NCBI GenBank assembly: GCA_902787025.1
Contig: CADAER010000027.1
Coordinates: 1-39,026 of the forward strand
Direction: 5' to 3'
DNA from: Oscillospiraceae bacterium
Lineage (GTDB): Bacteria; Bacillota; Clostridia; Oscillospirales; Acutalibacteraceae
Length of the DNA: 39,026 bases
Of the stretch, positions 1-8,416 are shown piece after piece. The first letter of the stretch is position 1. Each line of letters opens with the position of its first letter. The translations under genes were made by a program, and so were the position numbers. The notes under the pieces are model-generated. The model saw only the letters and a program-made list of their open reading frames with translations. It made no database searches and was not told the origin of the DNA.

Positions 1-215
1 AGCAGAGATTCGCGGAGTTTTTCGGCAGCCGCGGCGACAACTACGGCGCGCTCAAAAGAGTGGTAAAAGAAAACAATGTTACGGTAAAAATCAGGTATTT
101 CCGCAATTATGTCACCGTTCTCGGCGTTTATATCAACGGAGAGGATATTGAGGAATACACACTTCAGAAAGGCTTTTCCGAATACCTGACGGTTGATGAA
201 TACTTTTATTATTGA
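1..215 (+). CDS. C-terminal fragment of an unrecognised protein
   Basis: The open frame enters from the left edge (first full codon at position 3) and stops at the TGA at 213-215, giving about 70 residues. The fragment has alternating charged and aromatic residues and ends in EYFYY. It has no motif I recognise, and its N-terminus lies outside the window. An intrinsic terminator follows ten bases after the stop, which supports a genuine gene end. Family and function cannot be assigned from this piece; codon use resembles the rest of the window. Confidence 0.7.
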   Translation, partial: QRFAEFFGSRGDNYGALKRVVKENNVTVKIRYFRNYVTVLGVYINGEDIEEYTLQKGFSEYLTVDEYFYY

Positions 216-220
216 CGCAA

Positions 221-256
221 AAAACGGGAGGTTTTCGCCTCCCGCTTTATTTTTTA
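221..256. terminator. Bidirectional intrinsic terminator
   Basis: A 7-bp perfect stem (CGGGAGG at 225-231 with CCTCCCG at 238-244, loop TTTTCG) is flanked by a T-rich run on the right and an A run on the left. It can therefore end transcription of both the left-edge gene (plus) and the acyl-CoA synthetase (minus), which converge here. Confidence 0.85.
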
Positions 257-1885
257 TATTTCGTTTTCCGCCGCTACCACGCTGCCGCCAGCGTAGATGT
301 CGCGGAGCTTCGGCTTTTCGATTTTGCCTGTCGCGTTTCTCGGAACCTCGGCAAAAATTATCTTGCGAGGTCTTTTGTATCTCGGAAGCTCGGTGCAGAA
401 CTCGTTGATTTCATCCTCCGTGCAGGTAAAGCCGGGTTTTGTTTCAATAATCGCGCAGGTGATTTCGCCCAGTCTCGCGTCGGGAAGACCGATTACGGCG
501 ACATCCTTTATCGAGTCGTGCTTGCGAAGGAAGTCTTCAATCTGCACGGGGTAGATATTTTCGCCGCCGCTTATGATAACATCCTTTTTGCGGTCAACGA
601 GGAAGATGAATCCGTCTTCATCCTGCATTGCCATATCGCCTGTATAAAGCCAGCCGTCTTTGAGAACCTCATCCGTGGCGGCGGGGTCTTTATAATAGCA
701 TTTCATAACGCCTCTGCCCTTGACGCAGAGTTCGCCGACCTCGCCCTGCTTGACTTCGTTGCCGTCGGGATCGACAATCTTGACTTCCCATTTGTAACCG
801 GGAATGCCGATTGCGCCGACCTTGTTTATATTCTCAACTCCGAGATGCACGCAACCGGGACCGATGGATTCGCTCAGACCGTAGTTTGTGTCATACTCGT
901 GGTTCGGGAAATACTTCTTCCAGCGGCGGATAAGGCTGGGCGGAACAGGCTGGGCGCCTATATGCATAAGCCTCCACTGACTGAGTCTGTAATTTTCAAG
1001 CTTTATGTCTCCGCGCTCAATTGCGTCAAGAATATCCTGCGCCCACGGAACAAGAAGCCATACTATCGTGCAGTGCTCTTCAGAGACGGTGTTTATTATC
1101 CATTCGGGTTTTACGCCTCTGAGAATGACCGCGCGGCTGCCTGACGCAAGTGAACCGAACCAGTGCATTTTCGCGCCCGTGTGATAAAGAGGCGGAATAA
1201 GCAGGAAATTGTCTTCCCTCGTCTGCCCGTGATGGTTGTGCTCGACCTCGCTCGATGAGAGCAGGCTTAAATGGTTGTGAAGAATAGCTTTCGGGAATCC
1301 TGTTGTGCCCGACGAGAAATATATTGCCGCGTCGTCTTCATCCGTAATGATAATGCCGGGGTCCCTGCGGGTGAAATACGCGATTTCTTTTTCATAATTC
1401 TTGGCAAAATCAGGTGTGTCCGATTCCTTGCCGACAAAGTAGTATTCCTTGATTTTCATACTGTCTTTGACAGCGATAATGCGCTCGGTGAATTCGGGTC
1501 CGAAAACGAGAACATCAATATCCGCCAGATCAACACAGTAGGCGATTTCGTCGGCTGCGTATCTGAAATTAAGCGGCACAACTATTGCGCCGGTGCGCAG
1601 TATTCCGAAATAGACGGGCAACCACTCAAGGCAGTTCATAAGCAGAATGCCGACCTTCTCGCCCTTTTTGATTCCTTTATAGAGAAGATGATTTGCAAAG
1701 CTGTTGGCTTTTTTGTCAAACTCCTTCCAGGTCATCTGTCTGCGGTAAACATCGCCGGATGAAGGCACAACAAGACCGGATTCCTTCCAGTCGGGGCGTT
1801 CCCTTACAAGCGGGTTTATTTCGACCAACGCCACGTCATAGCCGTAAAGGTTGGCATTTCTTGAGAGTAAATCGGTAATGGGCAT
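254..1885 (-). CDS. AMP-dependent acyl-CoA synthetase/ligase
   Basis: Predicted cytosolic enzyme that activates a carboxylic acid to an acyl-adenylate and then a CoA thioester. The 543-residue length is typical of the ANL superfamily. Visible signatures are the phosphate-binding motif YFSSGTTGFPKA near residues 189-200, the substrate-pocket motif YGLSES, the hinge region GWLYTGDMAMQDEDGF near 410-425, the LVDRKKDVIISGGENIYP block and the catalytic-lysine motif NATGKIEKPK near 517-525. The start at 1885 has a strong AAAGGAG site. It has its own promoter and is divergent from the GtrA-like gene, so neighbours do not reveal the substrate. A medium- or long-chain fatty acid or an aromatic acid are all possible; the family call is firm and the substrate unknown. 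Confidence 0.93.
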   Translation of the reverse strand: MPITDLLSRNANLYGYDVALVEINPLVRERPDWKESGLVVPSSGDVYRRQMTWKEFDKKANSFANHLLYKGIKKGEKVGILLMNCLEWLPVYFGILRTGAIVVPLNFRYAADEIAYCVDLADIDVLVFGPEFTERIIAVKDSMKIKEYYFVGKESDTPDFAKNYEKEIAYFTRRDPGIIITDEDDAAIYFSSGTTGFPKAILHNHLSLLSSSEVEHNHHGQTREDNFLLIPPLYHTGAKMHWFGSLASGSRAVILRGVKPEWIINTVSEEHCTIVWLLVPWAQDILDAIERGDIKLENYRLSQWRLMHIGAQPVPPSLIRRWKKYFPNHEYDTNYGLSESIGPGCVHLGVENINKVGAIGIPGYKWEVKIVDPDGNEVKQGEVGELCVKGRGVMKCYYKDPAATDEVLKDGWLYTGDMAMQDEDGFIFLVDRKKDVIISGGENIYPVQIEDFLRKHDSIKDVAVIGLPDARLGEITCAIIETKPGFTCTEDEINEFCTELPRYKRPRKIIFAEVPRNATGKIEKPKLRDIYAGGSVVAAENEI

Positions 1886-1942
1886 TTCAATTTCTCCTTT
1901 AGCGGTTAAAAGTTTTTATGCGTTAAAGCGCTGTATGATATA

Positions 1943-1970
1943 ATTATAATAGCATTTTATTTTTTGTCAA
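1943..1970 (-). promoter_or_regulatory. Promoter of the acyl-CoA synthetase gene
   Basis: On the minus strand a TTGACA box (1965-1970) is followed after 16 bases by TATAAT (1943-1948), both perfect consensus hexamers, about 60 bases upstream of the ATG at 1885. Confidence 0.8.
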
Positions 1971-1992
1971 GTGAGAGTATGTATTTTCGGGC

Positions 1993-2021
1993 TTGAAATT
2001 GCAGACGTAAAATCATATAAT
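1993..2021 (+). promoter_or_regulatory. Promoter of the GtrA-like gene
   Basis: TTGAAA (1993-1998) is followed after 17 bases by TATAAT (2016-2021), about 30 bases upstream of the GtrA-like ATG. It lies back to back with the acyl-CoA synthetase promoter. Confidence 0.75.
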
Positions 2022-2050
2022 AGACAGGTAAAAAGCTCAAGGAGAAAAAA

Positions 2051-2587
2051 ATGGAAAACGACAGAAATATTATTGAAAACAATGCAAAAACGCCTTCGGA
2101 CGAGCCGAAATCGCTCAAAAAAGATATTCTGCAATTTATAAAATACGCCTGTTTCGCCGCTTCGGCGGGCGCAATTCAGGTGGGCAGCTTCACGCTGATG
2201 AACGAGGTGCTTGTCAAAACCGATTTCATACAGTCGCTTATGCAGAACCACGAGGGCTTCGCGAGAATAATGCAGAATGACTACGGTCCGATTTATCTTA
2301 TTGCTCTTATTCTTTCGGTTCTGTGGAATTTCACATTCAACCGCAAGTTTACATTCAAAGCAGCGAACAATATTCCGATTGCGATGTTGAAGGTTTTCGG
2401 TTATTATCTTGTGTTCACTCCCGTTTCGGTTATTCTCGGCAACTACTTCACCGCGAAATACGCGTCATTCACGGCTATTGAATACATTGTGCTGGGTATC
2501 ACGATGATTATCAATATGGTGACTGAGTTCCTGTTCCAGAAGTTTATTGTTTTCAGGAACGCGGAAAATACGGCGGTTAAAAAATGA
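2051..2587 (+). CDS. GtrA-family membrane protein
   Basis: A 178-residue protein with a cytosolic N-terminus of about 35 residues and four predicted membrane segments (roughly 36-55, 78-95, 115-135 and 142-163). The loop motif FTFNRKFTFKAANN after the second segment and the final EFLFQKFIVFRN are hallmarks of the GtrA family. These small membrane proteins are thought to help move polyprenyl-linked sugars or to support glycosylation of envelope polymers. The start has a strong AAGGAG site and its own promoter, and the gene stands alone before a terminator. No glycosyltransferase is adjacent, so its partner is not apparent. Confidence 0.85.
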   Translation: MENDRNIIENNAKTPSDEPKSLKKDILQFIKYACFAASAGAIQVGSFTLMNEVLVKTDFIQSLMQNHEGFARIMQNDYGPIYLIALILSVLWNFTFNRKFTFKAANNIPIAMLKVFGYYLVFTPVSVILGNYFTAKYASFTAIEYIVLGITMIINMVTEFLFQKFIVFRNAENTAVKK

Positions 2588-2604
2588 TAATAATTCAAAG
2601 CAAA

Positions 2605-2638
2605 AAAATCAGCCCCGAGGGGCTGATTTTGGTTTTTA
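2605..2638. terminator. Bidirectional intrinsic terminator
   Basis: An 11-bp inverted repeat (AAAATCAGCCC with GGGCTGATTTT, short GAGG-type loop) is followed by GGTTTTTATT on the plus strand and A-rich sequence on the left. It separates the convergent GtrA-like and GPH transporter genes. Confidence 0.85.
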
Positions 2639-2647
2639 TTGTGTTTT

Positions 2648-4087
2648 TTACTCTGCCTGCTCCGCTTCTCTGATTGCGGCAAGGTCGGCGTGGACTGTCT
2701 GCAGTTTCTTCTTTGAAAGGTCATAACCGACAAGCAGAATCACGCCCATAAGCGCGAGCATAATCGCAGGAACGAAGGTTGAAATATCATAAAGCTTTGA
2801 AAGCACCTCTTCGCTCAGTCCGATGCCCTGCTTTGAAAGCTCGCCGTCATAGCCGATATAGGCGAGCAGAGCGTTGAGACCTACGCCCGCGAGAGTCTGA
2901 CCGAGTTTTCTCGTGAATGAGAAAACGGCGTAAATCATGCCTTCTTCGCGTTTGCCCGTGCGGACTTCGTAATAGTCGATTGTATCCATAACAAGCGCCC
3001 ATACCTCAAGCACAAGGAAGGTCTGACCGAGACCCGAGAAGAATGTGAACGCGAGGAATACCATCGGATTGAACGCGAGAGCCGAACCTCTCAGCAGGAA
3101 AAGCCCGACATTGACCGCCGCGGCAAAAAGCATACCCGCCGCGCAGAGCTCTTTTTTGCCGAACTTCTTAATCATCTTATTCATAAGAGGGATGAATATT
3201 GCCATAGGTCCGTAGGTGCATATGGTTACGAACGCGTAAAGTCCGGGCTTGCCGTAATAGTCGGTGAAAAGATAGGTGTAGGTTGACTGATAATAGAACT
3301 GGAATGCGATGAGAAGCATAGAGGCGAGGGAAAGGGTCACGAAAGATCTGTTTTTAAGCAGTTCTTTGATTGTTACAATCGCGCCGCTGTTCGCGGTTTT
3401 TTCGTGTTTCTGGGGAGCGATGCGCTCTTTTGTGAGCTTATAGTGCAGGAAATAAACGAAAACGGAAACTACCGAAAGGATAAGCACGCACCAGAAAAGT
3501 TTTGTTTCATCAAGGGCTTTGATATCCGTTCCGTTTGCGTATTTGCCTGTTACGGTATAGACAATCATCGGCAGAAGGATTGTGCCGGGAAGACCGCCTA
3601 CACCCGCGCCGATTGAACGCCACATTGAAAGCGAGGAGCGTTCAAGTTCATCATCGGTTACAACGGAGGCGAGCGAACCGTAAGGGATGTTTACGGCTGT
3701 ATACATCATGCCATACATAATGTAGGTGATATAGGCATAAATGAGATATTTCGCTTCGGTTAAGCCCGGAATTTTGAGGAACATAAGCGCCGCCGAGATG
3801 GCGAGCGGAATTGAGAAGCCGAGAATCCACGGTCTGAACTGACCTCTCGGGCTCGTTTTGCGGCTGCGGATGAACGCGCCCCAGAGCGGATCGTTTATTG
3901 CGTCCCAGATTCTCGCGACAAGAATGAGAATGACGATTTTTGCGGGGCTTATGCCGAGAGCGTCGGTGTAGAACTTATTCTGAAAAGCGCCGATAAGCGA
4001 AAATGTAAGCAGACCCGCGGTATCGCCGAGAGCGTAGCCTACCTTATCTTTAAATTTTATGCCGTGAGTGAGTGATTTTTCTTCCAT
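2648..4087 (-). CDS. GPH-family sugar:cation symporter (MFS_2)
   Basis: A 479-residue integral membrane protein with about 12 transmembrane segments. The opening KDKVGYALGDTAGLLTF and the first-loop motif DAINDPLWGAFIRSRKTSPRGQFRPW identify the glycoside-pentoside-hexuronide:cation symporter family (MelB, XynP and YihO type). It probably imports a sugar or sugar derivative with Na+ or H+. It is the last gene of a three-gene minus-strand operon, 16 bases after the TauE/SafE gene and with a good GGAGGG site. Its partners are a fucose-isomerase-like enzyme and an anion exporter, suggesting uptake of the isomerase substrate. E. coli YihO, a candidate sulfoquinovose importer, belongs to this family, but sequence alone does not fix the substrate. 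Confidence 0.9.
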   Translation of the reverse strand: MEEKSLTHGIKFKDKVGYALGDTAGLLTFSLIGAFQNKFYTDALGISPAKIVILILVARIWDAINDPLWGAFIRSRKTSPRGQFRPWILGFSIPLAISAALMFLKIPGLTEAKYLIYAYITYIMYGMMYTAVNIPYGSLASVVTDDELERSSLSMWRSIGAGVGGLPGTILLPMIVYTVTGKYANGTDIKALDETKLFWCVLILSVVSVFVYFLHYKLTKERIAPQKHEKTANSGAIVTIKELLKNRSFVTLSLASMLLIAFQFYYQSTYTYLFTDYYGKPGLYAFVTICTYGPMAIFIPLMNKMIKKFGKKELCAAGMLFAAAVNVGLFLLRGSALAFNPMVFLAFTFFSGLGQTFLVLEVWALVMDTIDYYEVRTGKREEGMIYAVFSFTRKLGQTLAGVGLNALLAYIGYDGELSKQGIGLSEEVLSKLYDISTFVPAIMLALMGVILLVGYDLSKKKLQTVHADLAAIREAEQAE

Positions 4088-4103
4088 GTTATCCCTCCGG
4101 TGA

Positions 4104-4835
4104 TTATTTTATAAGCAGAGTTATTCCGCTGATGAACATTAAAACATAAGTCAGCACGAGGAAGACATTTCTGCTCATTTTTTTGAATATCAGGTTGCCG
4201 ATTACAAGCGACAGCGCAAGCACGGCAAGGCTTACAAGGGTCAAATAAACAGTCTGTCTCACGAAAGTTCCGCTCCATATATCCTGCACGAAAATAATGC
4301 TGTTGAGCACAAGCCATACGGCGGAGACGGTTGAGCGGAATTCGGAATTATCTTTGAGTTTTGTCGAGGCGTAGGTAACAAGCACGGGACCGCCGCACAC
4401 AAAAAGCCCGTGAACAACGCCCGAAATGATGAGAAGAATAAACGCGAGCCAGCCGGGTATTGCGGAGCCGTCTTTTTTTCTGAAAAACCGCACCGCGCTT
4501 ATAATTGAAAATACGACTACTATTGTGCCGAGTATCTTGTAAATGACCGACGGATTGCCAGAAACGAGCTCTTTGAGATAGAGACCGCCTATTATGCCGA
4601 GCAGCATAACGCCCGCCATTTTGCGGAACTCTTTTATATTTATGTGCTTATATTCCTTTATGACAATGAACAGTGAGGCGGCGACGCCGAGAACATTTAA
4701 AATCGGTCTCGCGACATCGTAGCCCTCGAGCATAACGGAAAACGGCATTGCGAGAACTGTGCCGGCAAATCCCGTTATGCACTGCATTATGTTGGTAAGC
4801 AGAACAACAATTTCAAAAACCGCGTGTCGAAGCAT
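4104..4835 (-). CDS. TauE/SafE-family anion exporter
   Basis: A 243-residue polytopic membrane protein with about eight hydrophobic segments and two related halves (Gly-rich CITGFAGTVLAMPF near the start, VVHGLFVCGGPVLVTYAS in the second half). This is the pattern of the TauE/SafE (DUF81) family, which exports sulfite, sulfoacetate and other organosulfonates. I chose the ATG at 4835 because it overlaps the stop of the upstream isomerase as TGATG, a translational-coupling arrangement, with GAGG upstream. A GTG four codons earlier sits too close to that site. Lying between a sugar isomerase and a sugar importer, an exporter suggests that the pathway yields an anionic waste product. Confidence 0.85.
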   Translation of the reverse strand: MLRHAVFEIVVLLTNIMQCITGFAGTVLAMPFSVMLEGYDVARPILNVLGVAASLFIVIKEYKHINIKEFRKMAGVMLLGIIGGLYLKELVSGNPSVIYKILGTIVVVFSIISAVRFFRKKDGSAIPGWLAFILLIISGVVHGLFVCGGPVLVTYASTKLKDNSEFRSTVSAVWLVLNSIIFVQDIWSGTFVRQTVYLTLVSLAVLALSLVIGNLIFKKMSRNVFLVLTYVLMFISGITLLIK

Positions 4836-6175
4836 CAGAATCCGCACACCTCAATACCGAGCATGTCCGCAAGAATAACAAGGGTTTCCGAAATATCGCC
4901 CATTGCCACGGCGAAATGCGGTTCCCAGCCGTCTTTGACGGCGGTGTTGATGATATCGGGAGCGTTGTTTTCGGTCTTGACAACAAGGGATGTGCCGTAA
5001 TACTGTCTGCCCTTATCGGGAGCGCTGCCGTCCGCTATAAAGAAACGGAATGAGCCGTCCGCTTTTCTGCCGATGCGGAAAACAGTAACATCATCCTGCG
5101 CTTGGCAACCGAATTCAAGAGTGGGACCGATTTTGCGGTTGCAGTGAACGCCCGCGCACGCGCCCGTATCTTCTCTCGCAAGCGAACAGGGAGCCATTCC
5201 GCAGTGCCAGAATGTAATTGTGTTTTCTGTTTCATCAACAGCGACGGGATCGCCGAAGAAAGCGCTTTTGCCTGTGAGATAGGAGCAGATAAACATTGAA
5301 AGCGCGCCGTAGGAATCCGCCTCGCAGGCGCTTGCTACGCCCAGATCGTTGAGAATGCCGAGCACGGCGCACACGGGAGTGCCGAATGATGTAAAGAAAT
5401 CGGGCCAGCATCTCGAAGCGAGCGCGCCGATATTGTTTGCTTTTACATATTCGTCATAAGCTTTGTAGAGTCTCGCAAAATCGGCGACATTTTTGCCGTC
5501 AATATCATCAAGCCCGCAGATTCTTTTCTTCGCGTCGTCGAGATAAGGGGCTATGTCATCATCTGTAAAGGCTTTTGCCTTGTCGATAAGCTCTCTCGCC
5601 TCGATTGAAAGGGTGTTCACGCCGAAAACTTTAAGCATTTCGGAATCCAGCGCCCTGCCGAAGCCGAAACCCTGGGGAGTATGACCGACCTGGAGCAGAT
5701 TGAGCGAGCGCATTGCCTTCTTCGCCTTGGCGGCGGAAACGGCGGATGAAACAATCTCTTTTGTTTTTTCTTCATCGGGCGCGCCGAGAACATATTCAAA
5801 AGGTCTTTCGAACGCTCTTAGCGTGTTTGCCGCTGAAAACGCTCCGGTCAGTGAGTTGAGTTTCAGTCTTGTGCCGTCCGCCTTCGGCTCGCGAAGAGTC
5901 CAAAGCACAACCGGGCAATTCAATCTGCGCAGAATTTCGCTCATATAAGCGGCGTTCGCAAATGTGATATTCTGCACTACGGCAAGGTCAAAGTCTTTGC
6001 CGTCAATGAAATCCACAAGTTTATCAACGCTTAAAAGCATCTCATTGGGAACGGCGATGTTCCCGTCAACGCTTCTGAGCATTTTTATTGATTTTTCAAA
6101 TTCAACCTGCGCCGTTTCAAGGTGAAAAGTGCCGACTCCTATGGGAAGATATACACATTTAAAAATAATAATCAT
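4835..6175 (-). CDS. L-fucose/L-arabinose isomerase-family protein
   Basis: A 446-residue predicted cytosolic aldose-ketose isomerase of the FucI/AraA-like fold (COG2407 type). Visible features are an N-terminal Rossmann-like half (DFDLAVVQNITFANA, then PVVLWTLREP near 89-98) and the C-terminal metal-site region. CEADSYGAL near 287-295 supplies the metal-binding Glu/Asp pair, and FWHCGMAPCSL near 327-337 the conserved His. It is shorter than canonical FucI (about 590), as in many uncharacterised members. It leads an operon with a TauE/SafE exporter and GPH symporter. The substrate could be a pentose, a 6-deoxyhexose or a 6-sulfo sugar; I cannot distinguish these. The ribosome binding site is weak (GCGAG). 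Confidence 0.8.
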   Translation of the reverse strand: MIIIFKCVYLPIGVGTFHLETAQVEFEKSIKMLRSVDGNIAVPNEMLLSVDKLVDFIDGKDFDLAVVQNITFANAAYMSEILRRLNCPVVLWTLREPKADGTRLKLNSLTGAFSAANTLRAFERPFEYVLGAPDEEKTKEIVSSAVSAAKAKKAMRSLNLLQVGHTPQGFGFGRALDSEMLKVFGVNTLSIEARELIDKAKAFTDDDIAPYLDDAKKRICGLDDIDGKNVADFARLYKAYDEYVKANNIGALASRCWPDFFTSFGTPVCAVLGILNDLGVASACEADSYGALSMFICSYLTGKSAFFGDPVAVDETENTITFWHCGMAPCSLAREDTGACAGVHCNRKIGPTLEFGCQAQDDVTVFRIGRKADGSFRFFIADGSAPDKGRQYYGTSLVVKTENNAPDIINTAVKDGWEPHFAVAMGDISETLVILADMLGIEVCGF

Positions 6176-6205
6176 CTCGCTGTTCTTTTATATTTCAATA
6201 CTGAT

Positions 6206-6234
6206 ATTTTACCTTTTATATATTATTTTGTCAA
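6206..6234 (-). promoter_or_regulatory. Promoter of the isomerase-exporter-symporter operon
   Basis: On the minus strand TTGACA (6229-6234) is followed after 17 bases by TAAAAT (6206-6211), about 30 bases before the isomerase start. No clear operator repeat is visible around it. Confidence 0.75.
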
Positions 6235-6247
6235 CAAAACGGGATAA

Positions 6248-6276
6248 TTGACAATTCCCGTCCGAGTAGTTAAAAT
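6248..6276 (+). promoter_or_regulatory. Promoter of the lipoprotein gene
   Basis: TTGACA (6248-6253) is followed after 17 bases by TAAAAT (6271-6276), about 30 bases before the ATG at 6305. Confidence 0.75.
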
Positions 6277-6304
6277 ATGGGTATAAATTCAACGGAGAAT
6301 CGAT

Positions 6305-7252
6305 ATGAAACATAAACGCTTTTTCAAAAGAATATCCTGCTTTTTATTGAGTATTATTACCGTTTTTCTGTTCGTCTCCTGCTCGAAAAAAGAGGGCGGC
6401 GAGGCCGCGCAAACCGAAACGACGGTTCCGGAAATAACTACGGTTGAACTTAGGGATAAAGTAAAAGCGGACGGTTTTCTGCCCGGAATGCTGCCCGAAA
6501 GTTTTCCCGACAGTCTGCCCGCCGGTATTGTATGCAAATCACAGGCAAAGTATTTTGCGGATGAAGAAACATACGGCTATGCGGTGGATTTCTTCCGCCT
6601 GCGTTTGAGCGGAAATCCGTCATCTTTTTATACTCTTGACACCCTTCTGCGGGGCAAGGGCTGGAAAGGCGGCTGCGCGGAATACACACCGGAAAACGAG
6701 AATGATGAAACCGACAGGATTCAGGGCTATTGGAGCGACGGAACACTTATCTGCAAAATATCGGAAAGCGATTACGACGAAGAGAGTCAGCAATATACCG
6801 TTTCGCTTGACATATACGAGGATTACTTTGAATTTCCGGAAGATGTTGCGAAATATTTTCCCGTCTTCAACGCTCCCAATATCGGCAGCGGAAAGCTTTC
6901 GGTTTTCACCAAAAACGGCAAAGAACTTAAAGGCGGAGAACTCGCAGAAGAGCTCGGCAACATCGGAAGCGTCGATTCATACAAATGGCGTTATGACTGC
7001 AACGGGGAAGCGTTCTTCGCGGGCGTTGATTTCTATATGTTTGACGAATATGTAAGTGCGCTCGAAAAAGAAGGGTTTGTTTTAAGCGAAAAAGAAGGTT
7101 CAAACGACCACGGGGATTATTGCACGATTGAGGCGAAAAAAGTTATCGGCGGCAAAACATACTACGCATATTTCTTCTATGTTGATTACCTGAAAACCGT
7201 TTCCTGCGCGTATATGAACGACCTGGACTTTTTCAACAAATACGATGTCTGA
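6305..7252 (+). CDS. Uncharacterised lipoprotein
   Basis: A 315-residue protein with a lipoprotein signal peptide: basic MKHKRFFKRI, a hydrophobic stretch, then the lipobox FVSC with Cys at about residue 25, so it should be anchored to the outer face of the membrane. A Glu/Thr-rich linker (about 26-55) is followed by a mixed alpha/beta region rich in aromatic and acidic residues. I do not recognise the domain. It is monocistronic with its own promoter, GGAG site and terminator, so context gives no functional hint. Secretion is well supported; function is unknown. Confidence 0.85.
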   Translation: MKHKRFFKRISCFLLSIITVFLFVSCSKKEGGEAAQTETTVPEITTVELRDKVKADGFLPGMLPESFPDSLPAGIVCKSQAKYFADEETYGYAVDFFRLRLSGNPSSFYTLDTLLRGKGWKGGCAEYTPENENDETDRIQGYWSDGTLICKISESDYDEESQQYTVSLDIYEDYFEFPEDVAKYFPVFNAPNIGSGKLSVFTKNGKELKGGELAEELGNIGSVDSYKWRYDCNGEAFFAGVDFYMFDEYVSALEKEGFVLSEKEGSNDHGDYCTIEAKKVIGGKTYYAYFFYVDYLKTVSCAYMNDLDFFNKYDV

Positions 7253-7265
7253 CAAAGCATAAAAA

Positions 7266-7298
7266 TACGGGATTGCACCTTGCAATCCCGTTATTTTT
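7266..7298. terminator. Bidirectional intrinsic terminator
   Basis: Perfect 10-bp stem CGGGATTGCA (7268-7277) with TGCAATCCCG (7281-7290) and a 3-base loop, followed by TTATTTTTTT on the plus strand. It also serves as the end of the minus-strand translation operon, preceded by A-rich sequence on the left. Confidence 0.9.
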
Positions 7299-7299
7299 T

Positions 7300-8412
7300 T
7301 CAGAATTTTATAAAGCCGAGTTTTGAGAGGAAGCCGAGAATCAAAGACCAGAAAGCTTCGCTCATTTTCCAGCCGCTTTCGTTACCAACTATGGGCTTGT
7401 CGAATTTTGCGCCTGTGTCGTAACTGTCGCCTGCTTCATTTATTCTTTCAACGCTTTCGGTTGAGAAAAGACCGCTTTCACAGTAACGGACAAAGTTGAT
7501 TTTATCATTGCAAAGTTCAATTGCCATGGCGGTAAGTTTGTTTGTCGAGGCGCCGGAATTCGAATTATCCGAATAACCGATATAGCCGCAGTTTGTATAG
7601 GTGAAATTAAGCGTTTCTTCTTTGTAAACCTCTTCGCTTCTTTTTTCCGGATCGGGTATGCGGATGGTGTCGCCCGCCTTCATGAAGTTGACCGCTCCGC
7701 CGATATAATCGTCGTATGTCGAGGAGTGGTTATGACCGAATAGGAAGATTATATCCATATCCTTCGCGGCGTTATTGAGCACATTGAAAATGTATGAGGA
7801 GTAAAGATTGTCGCCGCCGCCCGACCTTGTTGAATGATGAAGCGGAACATGTGTCAGAACAATAACGGGTCTTGTATCGCCCTGCTTTTTAAGGTTATTA
7901 AGGCTTGATTCAAGGGCGGAAGCAGTTTTTTTAACGGTTTCTTCACCTCTCAGATACTGTCTCCAGGGGAATGAATCCTCGTTAATGCAGAAAAGGGAAT
8001 ATGTTCCCATATCGTAAAGTCCCGTTTTCGCGAACACGGGTGAGGGATTGTCGTGGTTGCCCTGAATACATATGACGCTGTTGGGGTTTGCATCGGGATA
8101 AACGCTTAAAAAGCGGTTTTTGATAAGAACCACGCCGGGAGCGGCAATATCAAGCTGCATCTTCGAGTAATCGCCGCCGACAAGTACGGAATGCGGAACG
8201 GGCATTCCGTCTTTTTTCATTTTGCCGAGAACGGTCGCGAATCTGTTATATGCCGCTTCATCGTCTGTCTGAAAATCCGACGCCGTGACTATTGTTGAAT
8301 AGGCATCGGCGGAGAATGTCGCCTGAGCCGCTGAAAATGACGAGGTAAAAGCGGTAAAAAGCATTATAAATGCAAGAATAAACGCAGCAATTCCCGTCGC
8401 TGTTTTTTTCAT
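7300..8412 (-). CDS. Secreted calcineurin-like metallophosphoesterase
   Basis: A 370-residue exported protein with a clear signal peptide (MKKTATG, a long hydrophobic core, then an Ala-rich cleavage region near 27-32). Metallophosphoesterase motifs are SDFQ (45-48; Gln replaces the usual His of D-x-H), GGDYS (79-83), QGNHDNP (117-123), LTHVPLHH and FGHNHSS. It probably hydrolyses an extracellular phosphate ester using two metal ions. It ends in a hydrophobic, basic helix, WSLILGFLSKLGFIKF, not expected of the catalytic fold. The ATG lies four bases after the nrnA stop with AGGAG inside nrnA, so it is the last gene of the translation operon. The substrate is unknown. Confidence 0.88.
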   Translation of the reverse strand: MKKTATGIAAFILAFIMLFTAFTSSFSAAQATFSADAYSTIVTASDFQTDDEAAYNRFATVLGKMKKDGMPVPHSVLVGGDYSKMQLDIAAPGVVLIKNRFLSVYPDANPNSVICIQGNHDNPSPVFAKTGLYDMGTYSLFCINEDSFPWRQYLRGEETVKKTASALESSLNNLKKQGDTRPVIVLTHVPLHHSTRSGGGDNLYSSYIFNVLNNAAKDMDIIFLFGHNHSSTYDDYIGGAVNFMKAGDTIRIPDPEKRSEEVYKEETLNFTYTNCGYIGYSDNSNSGASTNKLTAMAIELCNDKINFVRYCESGLFSTESVERINEAGDSYDTGAKFDKPIVGNESGWKMSEAFWSLILGFLSKLGFIKF

Positions 8413-8416
8413 CTGT

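Noticed and set aside
212..1144. Long plus-strand open frame of 310 codons
   Set aside because: It lies wholly antisense to the acyl-CoA synthetase, which has complete family motifs, a promoter and a ribosome site; the plus frame has no motif and no Shine-Dalgarno.
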